A stretch of DNA of 64,000 nucleotides from Chitinophagaceae bacterium (GTDB taxonomy: Bacteria; Bacteroidota; Bacteroidia; Chitinophagales; Chitinophagaceae). The notes under the pieces were generated by a model. The model did no database searches. It saw nothing but the letters and a program-made list of their open reading frames with translations, and was not told the DNA's origin. The stretch is from assembly GCA_947476485.1 (NCBI GenBank), contig CANJQU010000009.1, positions 1 to 64,000 of the forward strand, written 5' to 3'. Positions 1 through 9,900 of the stretch are shown piece after piece (positions within the stretch are counted from its first letter, which is position 1; the number at the start of each line of letters is the position of its first letter). A program made the translations under genes and the position numbers.

Positions 1-79
1 CGAAGTAAAAGGCTCCATATTGACAACATAAAAATATAACGAGATGGAGACATTCTTCTCCATTAGCTTTTGTATTAGC

Positions 80-87
80 TAAATTTG
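80..87 (+). promoter_or_regulatory. Bacteroidota -7 promoter element
   Basis: The octamer TAAATTTG is a perfect TAnnTTTG match about 87 nt ahead of the first ATG of the glycosyltransferase gene. No convincing -33 TTTG is placed 18-21 nt upstream, so only the -7 box is supported. Confidence 0.4.
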
Positions 88-173
88 CGCGGCAATAAAA
101 CAAACATCAGCCGTTAATATTTTGGCACGGAAATTTCTAATCTGCAAATCGCTTATTTCTACCCCTATCATCT

Positions 174-1691
174 ATGTTTTTTAAAAATCCTGAAAAACTG
201 ATTCGCATTGCCACGCTCGCTACCCTCTCCTTCATGGTGGTCTGGGGCCTCGTGTTAGTAATTGCCCAGATCCAACCATTCTGGGTAGATGAGTGGCGGA
301 TTATCTACAATCTCAAATTCAAGACCGCCGCCACCATCTGGGGACCGCTGGACTACATGCAGCAGTTCCCGCGCATCTATATAGCGATCCTTAAGGCGTT
401 CACCTCAATTTTCGACTACAGCTACTTTACCTTACGCCTCCCGTCCTACCTCGTAGGCACATTTACCATTTTTTTTTGTTACCGGCTCATGAACCGGATG
501 TACGCCAAAGATAATTTCAACCGCTTCCTGTTCATCATGATACTGGTATCCTGCAGCACATTTACCGGTTATTACGTGCAGATTAAGCAGTATACCATGG
601 ATATCTTGCTGAGCGTGTTAGCCATATGGCAGCTTATGGAACTGCTGGAAATAAAGACACTAATGCCGCTCCGCTCGGGCCGGTATGTTCTGCTTTGCAC
701 TTCGCTCCTGGTAGTTCCCTTTTTTAGCTACTCATACCCCATAGCCATCGCTCCGGCATTTATTATACTTTTCATCCAGAGCATATCCTTGCTGAAAAGC
801 AAGGAAAGCGTTCAGGGCAAAAGAAAAATATTATTCCTGAAATGGCTTCCGGCTGCACTATGCGCTTTCAGCATTACCGTTTTTTATATCACCGATGTTT
901 CACAACTGATGCAGGACGGGGGAATGCACCGTTTCTGGGGCCACCTGATGATGAAAAACGGTTTTAGCTGGCAATCCTTTTTTATTAACGTCTATAATCT
1001 ATTTGCCGAGATCGGTTCAGGGTTTGTTTTCTGGCTTTTGCTAGGCACCCTGGGCTGTATATCGTTCGCCTTTGGTATCTATACCTCTTTCAAAAACCGG
1101 AATGAGATCAATAGTACACCAATGCTTATCCGTCTATATTGCGTTGCGCTCCTGGTGCTTGTTATAGTGCTTTACCTCGCGGGCAAACTTCCCCTTGGCG
1201 AACCCAGGCTCAATGCGTTTACGATTCCTGCAATCTCCATATTACTTATTTACTTCCTGGATAGTATAAGTTTAAGAACCGCAAAAAAAAGAATTGTCCG
1301 CGCGCTGTCTGTTATTATTTACATCGGCGTGATCGGCAACATATATACCACTTTTCTAGCAAGCATTACCGGAACGGAATATAAAAAGAAGATGCATATC
1401 TACCGTTCTACCGAAAATGCAATCATGCTTGCACAAGCCAATAAATTGCCAATTCTCATTACCCCGGAAGTTGCTTACCCCTATGACAAAACCGAAAACC
1501 TGCCATTTACTACCACCATACCGGGCGATTGGGTGCTCAAAACCTTTCCGGCTTACAAGTTGGAGGATAATATACAGGTGGTGGCCATCAGCGATACCGC
1601 TGATATAAAAGATGCAATGAAGCAACTTCCGGCCGGTACCACATCCGTACTTGTAGGTGACGGACAGTCTTATAAAATAATAAACAAATGA
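174..1691 (+). CDS. Polytopic membrane glycosyltransferase (GT-C fold, ArnT/GT39-like)
   Basis: A 505-residue protein with about ten hydrophobic segments and a short loop after the first one carrying 'PFWVDEWR'. The acidic pair in that first extracytoplasmic loop is typical of GT-C enzymes, which use lipid-linked sugars such as polyprenyl-phosphate donors on the outer face of the inner membrane. The soluble C-terminal ~100 residues follow the last membrane helix near residue 400. The substrate cannot be read from the sequence. It stands alone, with a promoter-like box about 90 nt upstream and a weak hairpin after the stop. The first ATG of the frame is used because the membrane region starts right after it. 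It could also be a generic conserved membrane protein of the same fold. Confidence 0.6.
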   Translation: MFFKNPEKLIRIATLATLSFMVVWGLVLVIAQIQPFWVDEWRIIYNLKFKTAATIWGPLDYMQQFPRIYIAILKAFTSIFDYSYFTLRLPSYLVGTFTIFFCYRLMNRMYAKDNFNRFLFIMILVSCSTFTGYYVQIKQYTMDILLSVLAIWQLMELLEIKTLMPLRSGRYVLLCTSLLVVPFFSYSYPIAIAPAFIILFIQSISLLKSKESVQGKRKILFLKWLPAALCAFSITVFYITDVSQLMQDGGMHRFWGHLMMKNGFSWQSFFINVYNLFAEIGSGFVFWLLLGTLGCISFAFGIYTSFKNRNEINSTPMLIRLYCVALLVLVIVLYLAGKLPLGEPRLNAFTIPAISILLIYFLDSISLRTAKKRIVRALSVIIYIGVIGNIYTTFLASITGTEYKKKMHIYRSTENAIMLAQANKLPILITPEVAYPYDKTENLPFTTTIPGDWVLKTFPAYKLEDNIQVVAISDTADIKDAMKQLPAGTTSVLVGDGQSYKIINK

Positions 1692-1710
1692 GACTTGGTC
1701 TAAAATAAAA

Positions 1711-1731
1711 TGGCGCATAACGCGCCACTTT
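1711..1731 (+). terminator. Weak intrinsic terminator
   Basis: The hairpin tggcgc-ataac-gcgcca has a 6-bp stem about 20 nt after the glycosyltransferase stop, followed by only a short T-rich stretch. It is plausible but weak. Confidence 0.35.
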
Positions 1732-1983
1732 ATAATTCAAACAGGTAAGGTATAACATGATAGCGTTTGCAAGCAGCTTAAGAAGGGCAATAGGGGCTGT
1801 GCAGAAACGAAGAGCTAAAAAATACTCCTTACAATTATAGACGTGTTTCTATGACAAAATGTTAGGAACACCTAAGAATATTTTTTTTGGCAACTTATTG
1901 AAACACAATCCTTTTACTACTTTATTCAAACTTCACATGTGAAACCAACCGAATTTCGCTTATCAGAAACCAAAAACCTGATG

Positions 1984-2340
1984 CTATAAATGACTATTTA
2001 CTACTTGCGCCCTATATAGCCGGTACAAAGAAGGCGGCACAATATCCAGCACTTCCTTCATCTGATCGGCGTCATGGAAAAAAGCATGGGAAAAGGAATA
2101 CACAAATACGTTTTCTATCGCATTTTTAACGGCATTGTTGCCTTTATAATATAGCTGCTCGGCAAGCGCCATACACTTTTGGGCGGCAATCAGGTTATGC
2201 CGTATCATCTGCGTCTTTGTATACTTCAGCATGTGACGGACTACATCATACACAGTACGCGATTTTTCCCTACTGCAGATATCTGACAGTTCCGGCATTT
2301 CCTGACCAATGTATTCTGATATATCCTGTTGTGAGATCAT
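1984..2340 (-). CDS. Small cytoplasmic hypothetical protein (possibly DUF7674-like)
   Basis: A 118-residue, mostly helical protein with no signal peptide or membrane segment. The centre ('VVRHMLKYTKTQMIRHNLI') and the 'NAVKNAIENVFVYSFSH' stretch resemble a family of small uncharacterised Bacteroidota proteins that I associate with DUF7674; this is from memory and unverified. No catalytic motif is visible. The gene stands alone between a plus-strand glycosyltransferase and the minus-strand ftcD, with ~280 bp on each side. A 7/8 match to the -7 box (CACCTTTG on the minus strand, 2391-2398) lies ~50 nt upstream of the ATG. Confidence 0.55.
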   Translation of the reverse strand: MISQQDISEYIGQEMPELSDICSREKSRTVYDVVRHMLKYTKTQMIRHNLIAAQKCMALAEQLYYKGNNAVKNAIENVFVYSFSHAFFHDADQMKEVLDIVPPSLYRLYRAQVVNSHL

Positions 2341-2618
2341 GGCTTCGTTTTTTACCTGACTAATGGAATAAAAACAGTGCCAAAGGTGTAATCAGGACAT
2401 TACTTTAACATAGCATACCATTCACCTGGTATCATTAACCCGGAGAGCCGAAAATACTATAAATGATATAGCTATCGTTACTAACCAACTATTACCGGGC
2501 ACTGAACCCGTGCATCCAACTCGCTCTCCCCTGCTCTCTTTTCCTGTTTCCGATGAAGATATATCCCCTCGGCCGCGACAACACTTCTGTCTTTCACCGG
2601 AGCTTTGACCGCCTGAGA

Positions 2619-4304
2619 TTATTTCATTGTCCCTAACACTATATTCCAGACTTCCAGCTCCTTAATATCTGTAGCAGTATTAATCGCCTCGGCCTGCTCA
2701 ATGAGTGGCTTCACTTCGGGATGTTCTTTCAGGTCTTGTGCGTTGATCTTCACATTGAGATAGCAGCCTTTTACAGCCGCTCTTGCACAGAGCGCACCAA
2801 CACCTGCATCGCTCACGCTGTTGGGGTTGCCATTAGCCGCCATTTCGCGAGTCAGCTCAAAGCACTCGAACGCCAGTTGCATGGTACGGAATGGAACCTT
2901 GATCGCATAAATGGTTGCTGCTTCGATAGCCGCTTTACGCGCCGCTTTTTCGGCATCATTGCTCTTTGGCAAGCCGAAGGACTCCATGATCTTATTGAAG
3001 GCACGGGTATCTTCGTCTACAAGGAAGAGTAACTCCTTTATCAATGTCTGCCCTTTATCAGCATGGTTGGAAAACTCTTCCCATCGCTTGTCCCAGCCGG
3101 CTTTGTGAGACGAAAGGTTCGCCACCATCGTACCAAGCGAAGCCGCAAGCACCCCGCAATAAGCAGAGATAGAGCCACCCCCGGGTGCCGGAGACTCACT
3201 CGCAGTTTCCTGGGCAAAACCTGTAATGGTCATATCCACCAGCCTCTTTTTGGTGGTATCCTGCATACAGTATTCTATGATCTTCTTCTGCGGATCAAAC
3301 GGACCAAGTTCATCAAGCCCCATCGACAACACTGCTATTCTTATAAGCTCAGCGTCCGAGACTCCTGTACTGCGCTGCTGTTTCCGCAGGAAGTAACGGC
3401 CGGCCTCCAGCATAGCCTCCAGCGGCACGAGACCCACAAGCTCGCTGCCGGTAGCACGCATGCCCCTTGCCGCCGCACGCTCTGCCGCAGTGTCAAACAC
3501 CACATGCAGCGGCGTGGTATGCATATTCGTAAGGTTGATGGATATTTGTGCTACTCCATATTCTTCAATAAACCATCCGATGGCTTTTACATTTTTCAGC
3601 AAGCCGGGCTCCCATACTGCTTCACCTGTTGCATCCTTCACTATCTTGCCATTTGCATCCTTCTTCTGCCGGCCCTTCTCGCGTATATCAAACGCCACTG
3701 CATTGGCACGGCGGGTAGATGTTGTGTTCAGGTTCACATTATATGCTATCAGGAAATCGCGAACACCAATTACTGTGGCGCCGCTGCGCTCGTTGAATAT
3801 GTGCCCGTAGTCCGGCTTCCATTCCGGTCTTAGTATTTTGGCAGCAAATCCCTCGTATTCGCCGCTGCGTATATCGGCAAGGTTCCGGCGATACGGCTCA
3901 GATGCCGCATGCTCATATAGGTACACAGGAATGTTCAACTCTTCGCCCACGCGCCGGGCGAGCTTCTTGGCAAACACTACCGTCTCCTCAACCGATATAC
4001 CGGATATAGGTATCAGCGGACAAACGTCAGTAGCCCCCATACGCGGATGCTCACCACTATGACCTCGCATGTCTATATGATGGGACGCCATCTTTATGGC
4101 CTGAAAAGCAGCTTCGATCACATCATAAGGGTTACCTACAAAGGTTACTACGGTGCGGTGCGTCGCCTTCCCCGGGTCTACATCCAGCAGCTTTACTCCC
4201 TCTATCTTTTCAATTTCATCTGTGATGTGCTTGATAATTGCCATGTTGCGACCTTCGCTGAAATTAGGTACGCACTCTATGATAGCATTCTTAAAGTCTT
4301 TCAT
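2619..4304 (-). CDS. ftcD: Glutamate formimidoyltransferase / formimidotetrahydrofolate cyclodeaminase (bifunctional)
   Basis: A histidine-degradation enzyme. The N-terminal domain moves the formimino group from N-formimino-glutamate to tetrahydrofolate, and the C-terminal domain deaminates it to methenyl-THF. Residues 8-18 carry the conserved 'IECVPNFSEGRN'. The transferase domain fills about residues 1-320 and the cyclodeaminase domain the last ~200 ('ESPAPGGGSISAYCGVLAASLG'). The length of 561 aa fits the fused Bacteroidota form. The ORF track begins at 4397, but I place the start at 4304: the conserved N-terminus begins there and a perfect -7 box (TACTTTTG, 4323-4330) lies inside the longer ORF. 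No hut genes are nearby. Confidence 0.9.
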   Translation of the reverse strand: MKDFKNAIIECVPNFSEGRNMAIIKHITDEIEKIEGVKLLDVDPGKATHRTVVTFVGNPYDVIEAAFQAIKMASHHIDMRGHSGEHPRMGATDVCPLIPISGISVEETVVFAKKLARRVGEELNIPVYLYEHAASEPYRRNLADIRSGEYEGFAAKILRPEWKPDYGHIFNERSGATVIGVRDFLIAYNVNLNTTSTRRANAVAFDIREKGRQKKDANGKIVKDATGEAVWEPGLLKNVKAIGWFIEEYGVAQISINLTNMHTTPLHVVFDTAAERAAARGMRATGSELVGLVPLEAMLEAGRYFLRKQQRSTGVSDAELIRIAVLSMGLDELGPFDPQKKIIEYCMQDTTKKRLVDMTITGFAQETASESPAPGGGSISAYCGVLAASLGTMVANLSSHKAGWDKRWEEFSNHADKGQTLIKELLFLVDEDTRAFNKIMESFGLPKSNDAEKAARKAAIEAATIYAIKVPFRTMQLAFECFELTREMAANGNPNSVSDAGVGALCARAAVKGCYLNVKINAQDLKEHPEVKPLIEQAEAINTATDIKELEVWNIVLGTMK

Positions 4305-4322
4305 TTGTCCGGTTTGAGGAGG

Positions 4323-4330
4323 CAAAAGTA
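4323..4330 (-). promoter_or_regulatory. -7 promoter element of ftcD
   Basis: CAAAAGTA on the plus strand reads TACTTTTG on the minus strand, a perfect TAnnTTTG. It lies 18 nt upstream of the ATG at 4304 and decides that start over the longer ORF. Confidence 0.6.
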
Positions 4331-4429
4331 AACCATGTAAATTGGTTTTCACCTTCGTTGGTGTAAAAAATTGCTTGCCGGAGAACAGGTATCCCACACC
4401 CCGGAAGTGTGGGATACCGGGAAGTTTGC

Positions 4430-6205
4430 TTACTGCTTTTTAGACCATTCGGCCATTTTCTCGTGCAGTATCTCCAGCGGCACGCAGCCGTCTTTCAACA
4501 CCTCGTCATGAAAGGACGCAATATTGAATTTCGCACCAAGGTGGTCTGAATATTTTTTACGCTCAGCGCTAATGGCCATCTGCCCGATCTTGTACGAAAG
4601 TGCCTGGCCGGGAATAGCCATATACCGTTCTATTTCCGAGGTTGCTTCATGCTCAGAAATTGCCTCGTGGGTCATCATATACTTTATAGCGTCCTCTCGT
4701 GTCATTCCTTTGTAATGTAGCCCGATGTCAACAACCAGACGTATGGCGCGGTGCATGCCATCGCAAAGGTGCCCGAAGTACTGATACGGATCATTGTAAA
4801 CACCAAGGTCCCCGCCAAGCGTTTCGCAATAATGCGCCCAACCCTCACCGTATGCTCCATACCACAGGAAGCGACGGAAAGCAGGCAGGCCTTTATTCTC
4901 CTGCTGCAGGGATATCTGGTAGTGATGCCCCGGAATGGCCTCATGCAAAAATAAAGTAGTCATGCCTGTGCAATTGAATTTCTTAGCATCCAGAATGGGC
5001 ACATAAAAAATACCAGGGCGTGTACCGTCTTCGGAACCCTGATTATACTCAGCGCTTGCAGATGCTGCCCGGAACGCCTCTGTTTGCCTGATGGTGAATT
5101 GTGTTTTGGGCGTATTGTTAAACAATTTTTTCAACTGGGGATCCTCCTGCTTCTTTATGCTCCAGAAGCTATCAATTACCTGTTTTTCAGTGGCGAACGG
5201 AAAGAATCTCCGGTCATCGCTAAGATATTTAAAGAATGCCGCCAGATCACCTTTAAAGCCGGTCTCCTCTTTCACTCTTTTCATTTCCCCCTCTATCCTC
5301 GCAACCTCGCTCAGTCCTATACTGTAAATACTATCCGGCGAAAGATCAGTAGTGGTCCAGGAGCGTATACAATACTTATAAAAATCTGCCCCACCCGGTA
5401 TATCTTTTAATCCGCTTGTTACACGGCCCTTTGGCAAATACTCGTTATCAAAAAAATCGTAAAGTTTTGAATACGTTGGATTTACGATCTTTTCAATAGC
5501 CTGTTTGTAGTCAGCGGTGAGGCGTTGCTTGTCAGCCGCCGAAAAGCTTTCAGGCATTGCCTTGATCGGGCCATAGAAAATACTGGCCGTGTCATTGGAG
5601 GCAATCACCGATTTCAATTGCGGCAACATCTTCACCACCAGCGTACGAGGCAATACCCACCCTGCGGCTATACCTTTGCGCATATCATATATTGCCGTAT
5701 CTGCCCACGCCGGAAACACTGACAGGCGCCTGAGCCAGTTATCATAATCCATTACGGTTTTAAAAGGCTGATTACCTGATCCTGACCCCAGTTGAGGCAG
5801 ATCTATCGCGAACGACCAGAACTGGTTCATCGGCATATAATGAGTAGGGTATCTGAGACCTTCGATGCCCATCTGCATTTCATATTTCAACAGTCGATAG
5901 CTCACCATGTCATTTTTATCCAGCGAAGCGCTATCGATTTTGCTTAAGCCATCCAGGTATTTTCTATACCATCGTCCCAGGCTATCACGGAAGCTTTCTG
6001 CAATGGTAATCGTGAGCTTGTCGTTATAGCGGTTGTCGCCATTAGATGTAGCCTCTGTGGGGAACAGCTGCATGCGTTCCTGCCAGTAGTTATCCAGCAA
6101 TACGGATAACTGCCCGCGCCGCTCCCCTCCGTTACTTTCGGGAGTATTACTATTGCATGAAATAAGCACAGAACAAAGTGCCAAAAGAACCGGTATTTTT
6201 TTCAT
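4430..6205 (-). CDS. DUF885 family lipoprotein, putative metal-dependent peptidase
   Basis: A 591-residue exported protein. The start at 6205 gives a lipoprotein signal peptide, 'MKKIPVLLALCSVLISC', with Cys at the lipobox and a low-complexity Asn/Ser linker after it. Near residue 430 the motif 'HEAIPGHHYQ' is the signature of DUF885 (PF05960), a family related to zinc peptidases, in which HExxxGH plus a downstream Glu would bind metal. A second conserved stretch, 'YGEGWAHYCE', follows. Substrates of the family are mostly unknown. It lies downstream of ftcD's strand mate with no overlap, and probably has its own promoter in the ~190 bp upstream. Confidence 0.8.
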   Translation of the reverse strand: MKKIPVLLALCSVLISCNSNTPESNGGERRGQLSVLLDNYWQERMQLFPTEATSNGDNRYNDKLTITIAESFRDSLGRWYRKYLDGLSKIDSASLDKNDMVSYRLLKYEMQMGIEGLRYPTHYMPMNQFWSFAIDLPQLGSGSGNQPFKTVMDYDNWLRRLSVFPAWADTAIYDMRKGIAAGWVLPRTLVVKMLPQLKSVIASNDTASIFYGPIKAMPESFSAADKQRLTADYKQAIEKIVNPTYSKLYDFFDNEYLPKGRVTSGLKDIPGGADFYKYCIRSWTTTDLSPDSIYSIGLSEVARIEGEMKRVKEETGFKGDLAAFFKYLSDDRRFFPFATEKQVIDSFWSIKKQEDPQLKKLFNNTPKTQFTIRQTEAFRAASASAEYNQGSEDGTRPGIFYVPILDAKKFNCTGMTTLFLHEAIPGHHYQISLQQENKGLPAFRRFLWYGAYGEGWAHYCETLGGDLGVYNDPYQYFGHLCDGMHRAIRLVVDIGLHYKGMTREDAIKYMMTHEAISEHEATSEIERYMAIPGQALSYKIGQMAISAERKKYSDHLGAKFNIASFHDEVLKDGCVPLEILHEKMAEWSKKQ

Positions 6206-6369
6206 GATCGTTCCGGATGAAAATATTTGTGTAAATAAAAGTAATTGTTTGTGATTGTTTTTCACCTCAACATGGTTATTATTGATCGTTTTGTGAAAGT
6301 ATAGCCAAAAGTTTAACTCTGATTGATTTTAATTATCGGTGTATTAAGGTGGAATTTAATTACTTGCCG

Positions 6370-6377
6370 TAACTTTG
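6370..6377 (+). promoter_or_regulatory. -7 promoter element of the bacilliredoxin gene
   Basis: TAACTTTG is a perfect TAnnTTTG, ending 20 nt before the ATG at 6398. It lies within the longer track ORF and so supports the shorter start. The -33 element is not obvious. Confidence 0.55.
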
Positions 6378-6397
6378 AGATACAAAAACCAAAGAAG

Positions 6398-6811
6398 ATG
6401 TATCCTGAACAAATAGTCGCGCCGATGAAGGCTGAACTTACCAGCCATGGGTTTAAAGAATTGCTTTCTCCCTCAGATGTGGACAATGCTTTGAGACAGC
6501 AAGGCACCACATTGCTTATGATAAATAGTGTATGCGGCTGCTCTGCAGGAACCGCGCGCCCCGGTGTGATAATGGCAGTACAAAATGCCACAAAAAAACC
6601 CACACAACTCGCTACCAGCTTTGCGGGCTTTGACGTTGATGCTGTAAAACAGGCACGCACCTACCTGCTGCCATATCCACCGTCATCTCCGGCAATAGTG
6701 TTGCTAAAAGATGGCAAAGTAGTGCATATGATAGAACGCCATAATATCGAAGGTCGTCCTGCGCAAATGATCGCAGCTAATCTGATGCAGGCTTTTGAAA
6801 CGTATTGTTAA
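6398..6811 (+). CDS. Bacilliredoxin, BrxA/BrxB (YphP/YqiW) family
   Basis: A 137-residue thioredoxin-fold protein with the signature CGC motif ('NSVCGCSAGTARPG', Cys46 and Cys48). In Firmicutes this family removes bacillithiol from bacillithiolated proteins. The family N-terminus 'MYPEQIVAPM' starts at 6398, so the 25 extra residues in the ORF track are rejected; a promoter box sits in them. Bacillithiol as the partner is supported by bshB1 some 12 kb away in this window. The gene is monocistronic and ends at a strong bidirectional terminator shared with the giant adhesin. Confidence 0.85.
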   Translation: MYPEQIVAPMKAELTSHGFKELLSPSDVDNALRQQGTTLLMINSVCGCSAGTARPGVIMAVQNATKKPTQLATSFAGFDVDAVKQARTYLLPYPPSSPAIVLLKDGKVVHMIERHNIEGRPAQMIAANLMQAFETYC

Positions 6812-6862
6812 TCGCAGATCCTAATGTTCAGGTTATTGTACCTGGCATGATCTTCCGACCAT

Positions 6863-6906
6863 AAATAAAATATCCCGGTAGCTATCGCGACCGGGATATT
6901 TTATTT
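6863..6906. terminator. Bidirectional intrinsic terminator
   Basis: Perfect 17-bp inverted repeat aaataaaatatcccggt / accgggatattttattt with a 10-nt loop, between the convergent ends of bacilliredoxin (+) and the giant adhesin (-). A/T tracts flank the GC core on both sides, so it can work in both directions. Confidence 0.85.
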
Positions 6907-6921
6907 AAAGGCAATGCCTTA

Positions 6922-9900
6922 TTAATTATTTGTCTTCGCAAACTTCTCAACCTTCAGCAATGAGTTTTGTTCATCGTAGAGCATGATCATATACATGCCA
7001 TCTGCAAGGTTTGATACATTCAGGCTGGTTGCTTGCTTCTGCTCCATTACTACCTTTCCGTCAGGGCTTACCACCACTACATTCACTGTTACACTGGCCT
7101 CGATCGAAAGAGTCGATGTTGCAGGGTTCGGGAATACACGGATGTTGATCACTGGTGTTGTGTTATCAACCGTATTGGTTCCGCCTCCTGTTACCGTATA
7201 GTTGCCGGATGTTACAAAACAACCATTTGCATCCGATACCACTACTTTATAGATACCTGCACCCGGGCTGCTCAGTATGCTGCTGGTAGCACCTGGGATC
7301 AATGTGCCATTTCTATACCACTGGTAGGTAGCATAGGTGCTGGTATAAAGGTAGTTCCCGGTACTATTGTAGCTGATGATCGGGTTTGGTGGAGCGATAA
7401 CATCGGTTCCGGTGATAGTCGCATTGCATGTACCATTGTTCAGCGTCACTGTGAAATATCCTACGCTGTCCGCAATGTAGCTGCCATTTGTAGCCCCCGC
7501 TATATCAAAGCCATTGATCGACCATTGGTAAGTCAATGTTGTATCTGTAGTAGAGACAACCAGGTTTATCGGTGCGCCGCCGCAATGCGTCACATTGCCG
7601 CCTGGCAGTATCGCTACTCCGGTTATTGCATTGCCTACTGTTATGTCACGAGCCGCCATGTTCATGCAGCCCAGGGTATTAGACACTGTGTAGTAGATCG
7701 TAGCAGTTCCAGGAGCTATACCAGTAACCATTCCTGATGCATTGACTGTAGCCACTGCCATATCGCTGCTGCTCCAGGTTCCGTCTATAGTAGCGTCCGT
7801 CAGCATGATCGTGAAGCCAGCACATACTGATGTAAGCCCTGTGATCGTGTCTACGCTTGGCAGGCCATTTACTGTTGCTACACTTGTTGCAAAACCAGTA
7901 CAACCTGATGCACCTGTTACTGTGTATGTAATATCAACAGTACCCGCCGTTACGCCGGTCAGCTTACCAAGAACAGGATCAATTGTGGCAATGGTAACAT
8001 CACCACTGCTCCATACACCGCCTGCCATATCATCAGATAAGGTTACTGTGGCGTTCACACAAACACTCATTTCGCCGGTTATTGCTGGTACAACAGGTAT
8101 TGTATTTACGGTGTCTGCAGTTGTTGCAGCACCTACGCAACCAAATCCGTCGGTTACAGTGTACGAGATAGTTACGATGCCTGCACTCATTCCTGTCACC
8201 ATACCTGAAGCATCTATTGTAGCGATGCTGGTGTCTGTACTGCTCCATATACCGCCTGTCGTAGCGTCCGCCAGCAATGACGATGAACCAACACACTCAT
8301 TCGTCACACCGGTTATCGCCGCAACTATTGGTAATGAGTTGACGGTAACATCTGCAGTTGCATAGCAGGTGCTTGGTAATGTATACGTGATCGTAGTCAC
8401 GCCGCCGTTAATGCCGGTCATAACACCACCTGCATCTATCGAAGCGATCATGAAGTCATTGCTGCTCCATACGCCACCGGCTGCTGTATCCGTCAGCGTT
8501 GTTGACGAATTCACACAGATACTGGTAAGTCCGTTGATCGGACCCGGAGATGGGTTCAGTATGATCAATGCACTGTCTGTCATAAGTGCATTACATGTGC
8601 CCGATGCGTTTGTGCCCACTATATAATAAGAGCCTGGAACATCGAAAACACCAAAGTCGATTGCTGATCCTGTGCCGGCAACCGGGGTGCCGTATGGCAA
8701 TGTATTTATGTACAATTGGTAAGTAACTGTTAGCTCAGAACCGCTCAGTGCTACATCAAAACCAGCTCCGCCTGCACAAAGACTTCCGCCGCCGGTAACT
8801 GTAAAGGCTGCTGGCGTAGCGTCTATGGTAACATCAAACGTCGCATTACACCCTGTTGCAAATGAATAAGTGATAGTGGTAACACCTGCATTGATACCGG
8901 TCATTACACCGCTGGCATCTACAGAAGCTATTGAGTAGTCATTGCTGGTCCATACACCACCCGCCGACGTATCGGTAAGCAGTGTGGAGGTATTCGAGCA
9001 TATCTCAGAAACACCATTAATAGGACCGGGTGTTGGATTTACTATGATAACTGCGCTGTCTGTCATCAGGGCGATACATCCTGTTGTTGCATTTGTTCCT
9101 ACCACCAGGTAAGTGCCAGGGAATGCAAGTACACCGAAGTCAACCGGCGATCCTGTTGTACCGCCTATTGGAGCTCCGTATGGTAAAGTGTTGATATAAA
9201 GCTGGTAGTTCACCCCGGTCTCAGAGTTGCTCAGTTGAATGTCAAATCCTGGAGTTCCTGCACACATTGTGCCGCCGCCGGTTACATTATAAGCAATAGG
9301 TAATGGGTTTACAACTATGCTCACGGTGTTGTTCATACTATTGAAACATCCTGTGGTCATATTGCCTGCCATCACTGAATAAACACCGCCTGCTGATTGC
9401 ACACCGAAATCGATTGCAAAACCGGTACCCACCATTGGGCTGCCAACCGGGAAGCCATCCAGGAACAAGGTATATAGTATACCTGTTTCAGAACCATCGA
9501 TGCCAACATTGTATCCTGTTCCACCTACACAGTATTCGCCGCCGCCTGTTACATTAAAGGCGGTTGGTAATGGATTGACTGTTACCGTTGCAGTTCCCGC
9601 CATATTGTTGGTGCAAAGCGTTGCAGTATCGGTAGCTACCACTGTGTAGTCGCCGCCGCCTGTCTGCAGGCCAAAGTCTAATGCAAAACCTGTTCCTGCT
9701 AATGGTGCGCCTGTAGGCGACCCGAGATAAATTAACTGGTAGCTTACTCCTGCTACAGAACCATCCAGACCAACACTTACTCCCGTACCTCCCGCGCAAT
9801 ATGCGCCGCCGCCGGTCATATTGAATACTGTTGGTAAAGGATTGATGATGACGGTGGATACTCCATTCATGTTATTCGTGCAAAGAGTTGTAGTGTCTGT

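Noticed and set aside
2460-2530. tRNA-like T arm (cgggcactgaacccg)
   Set aside because: The loop sequence does not match the TTCRANY consensus, and no acceptor, D or anticodon arm can be built around it.
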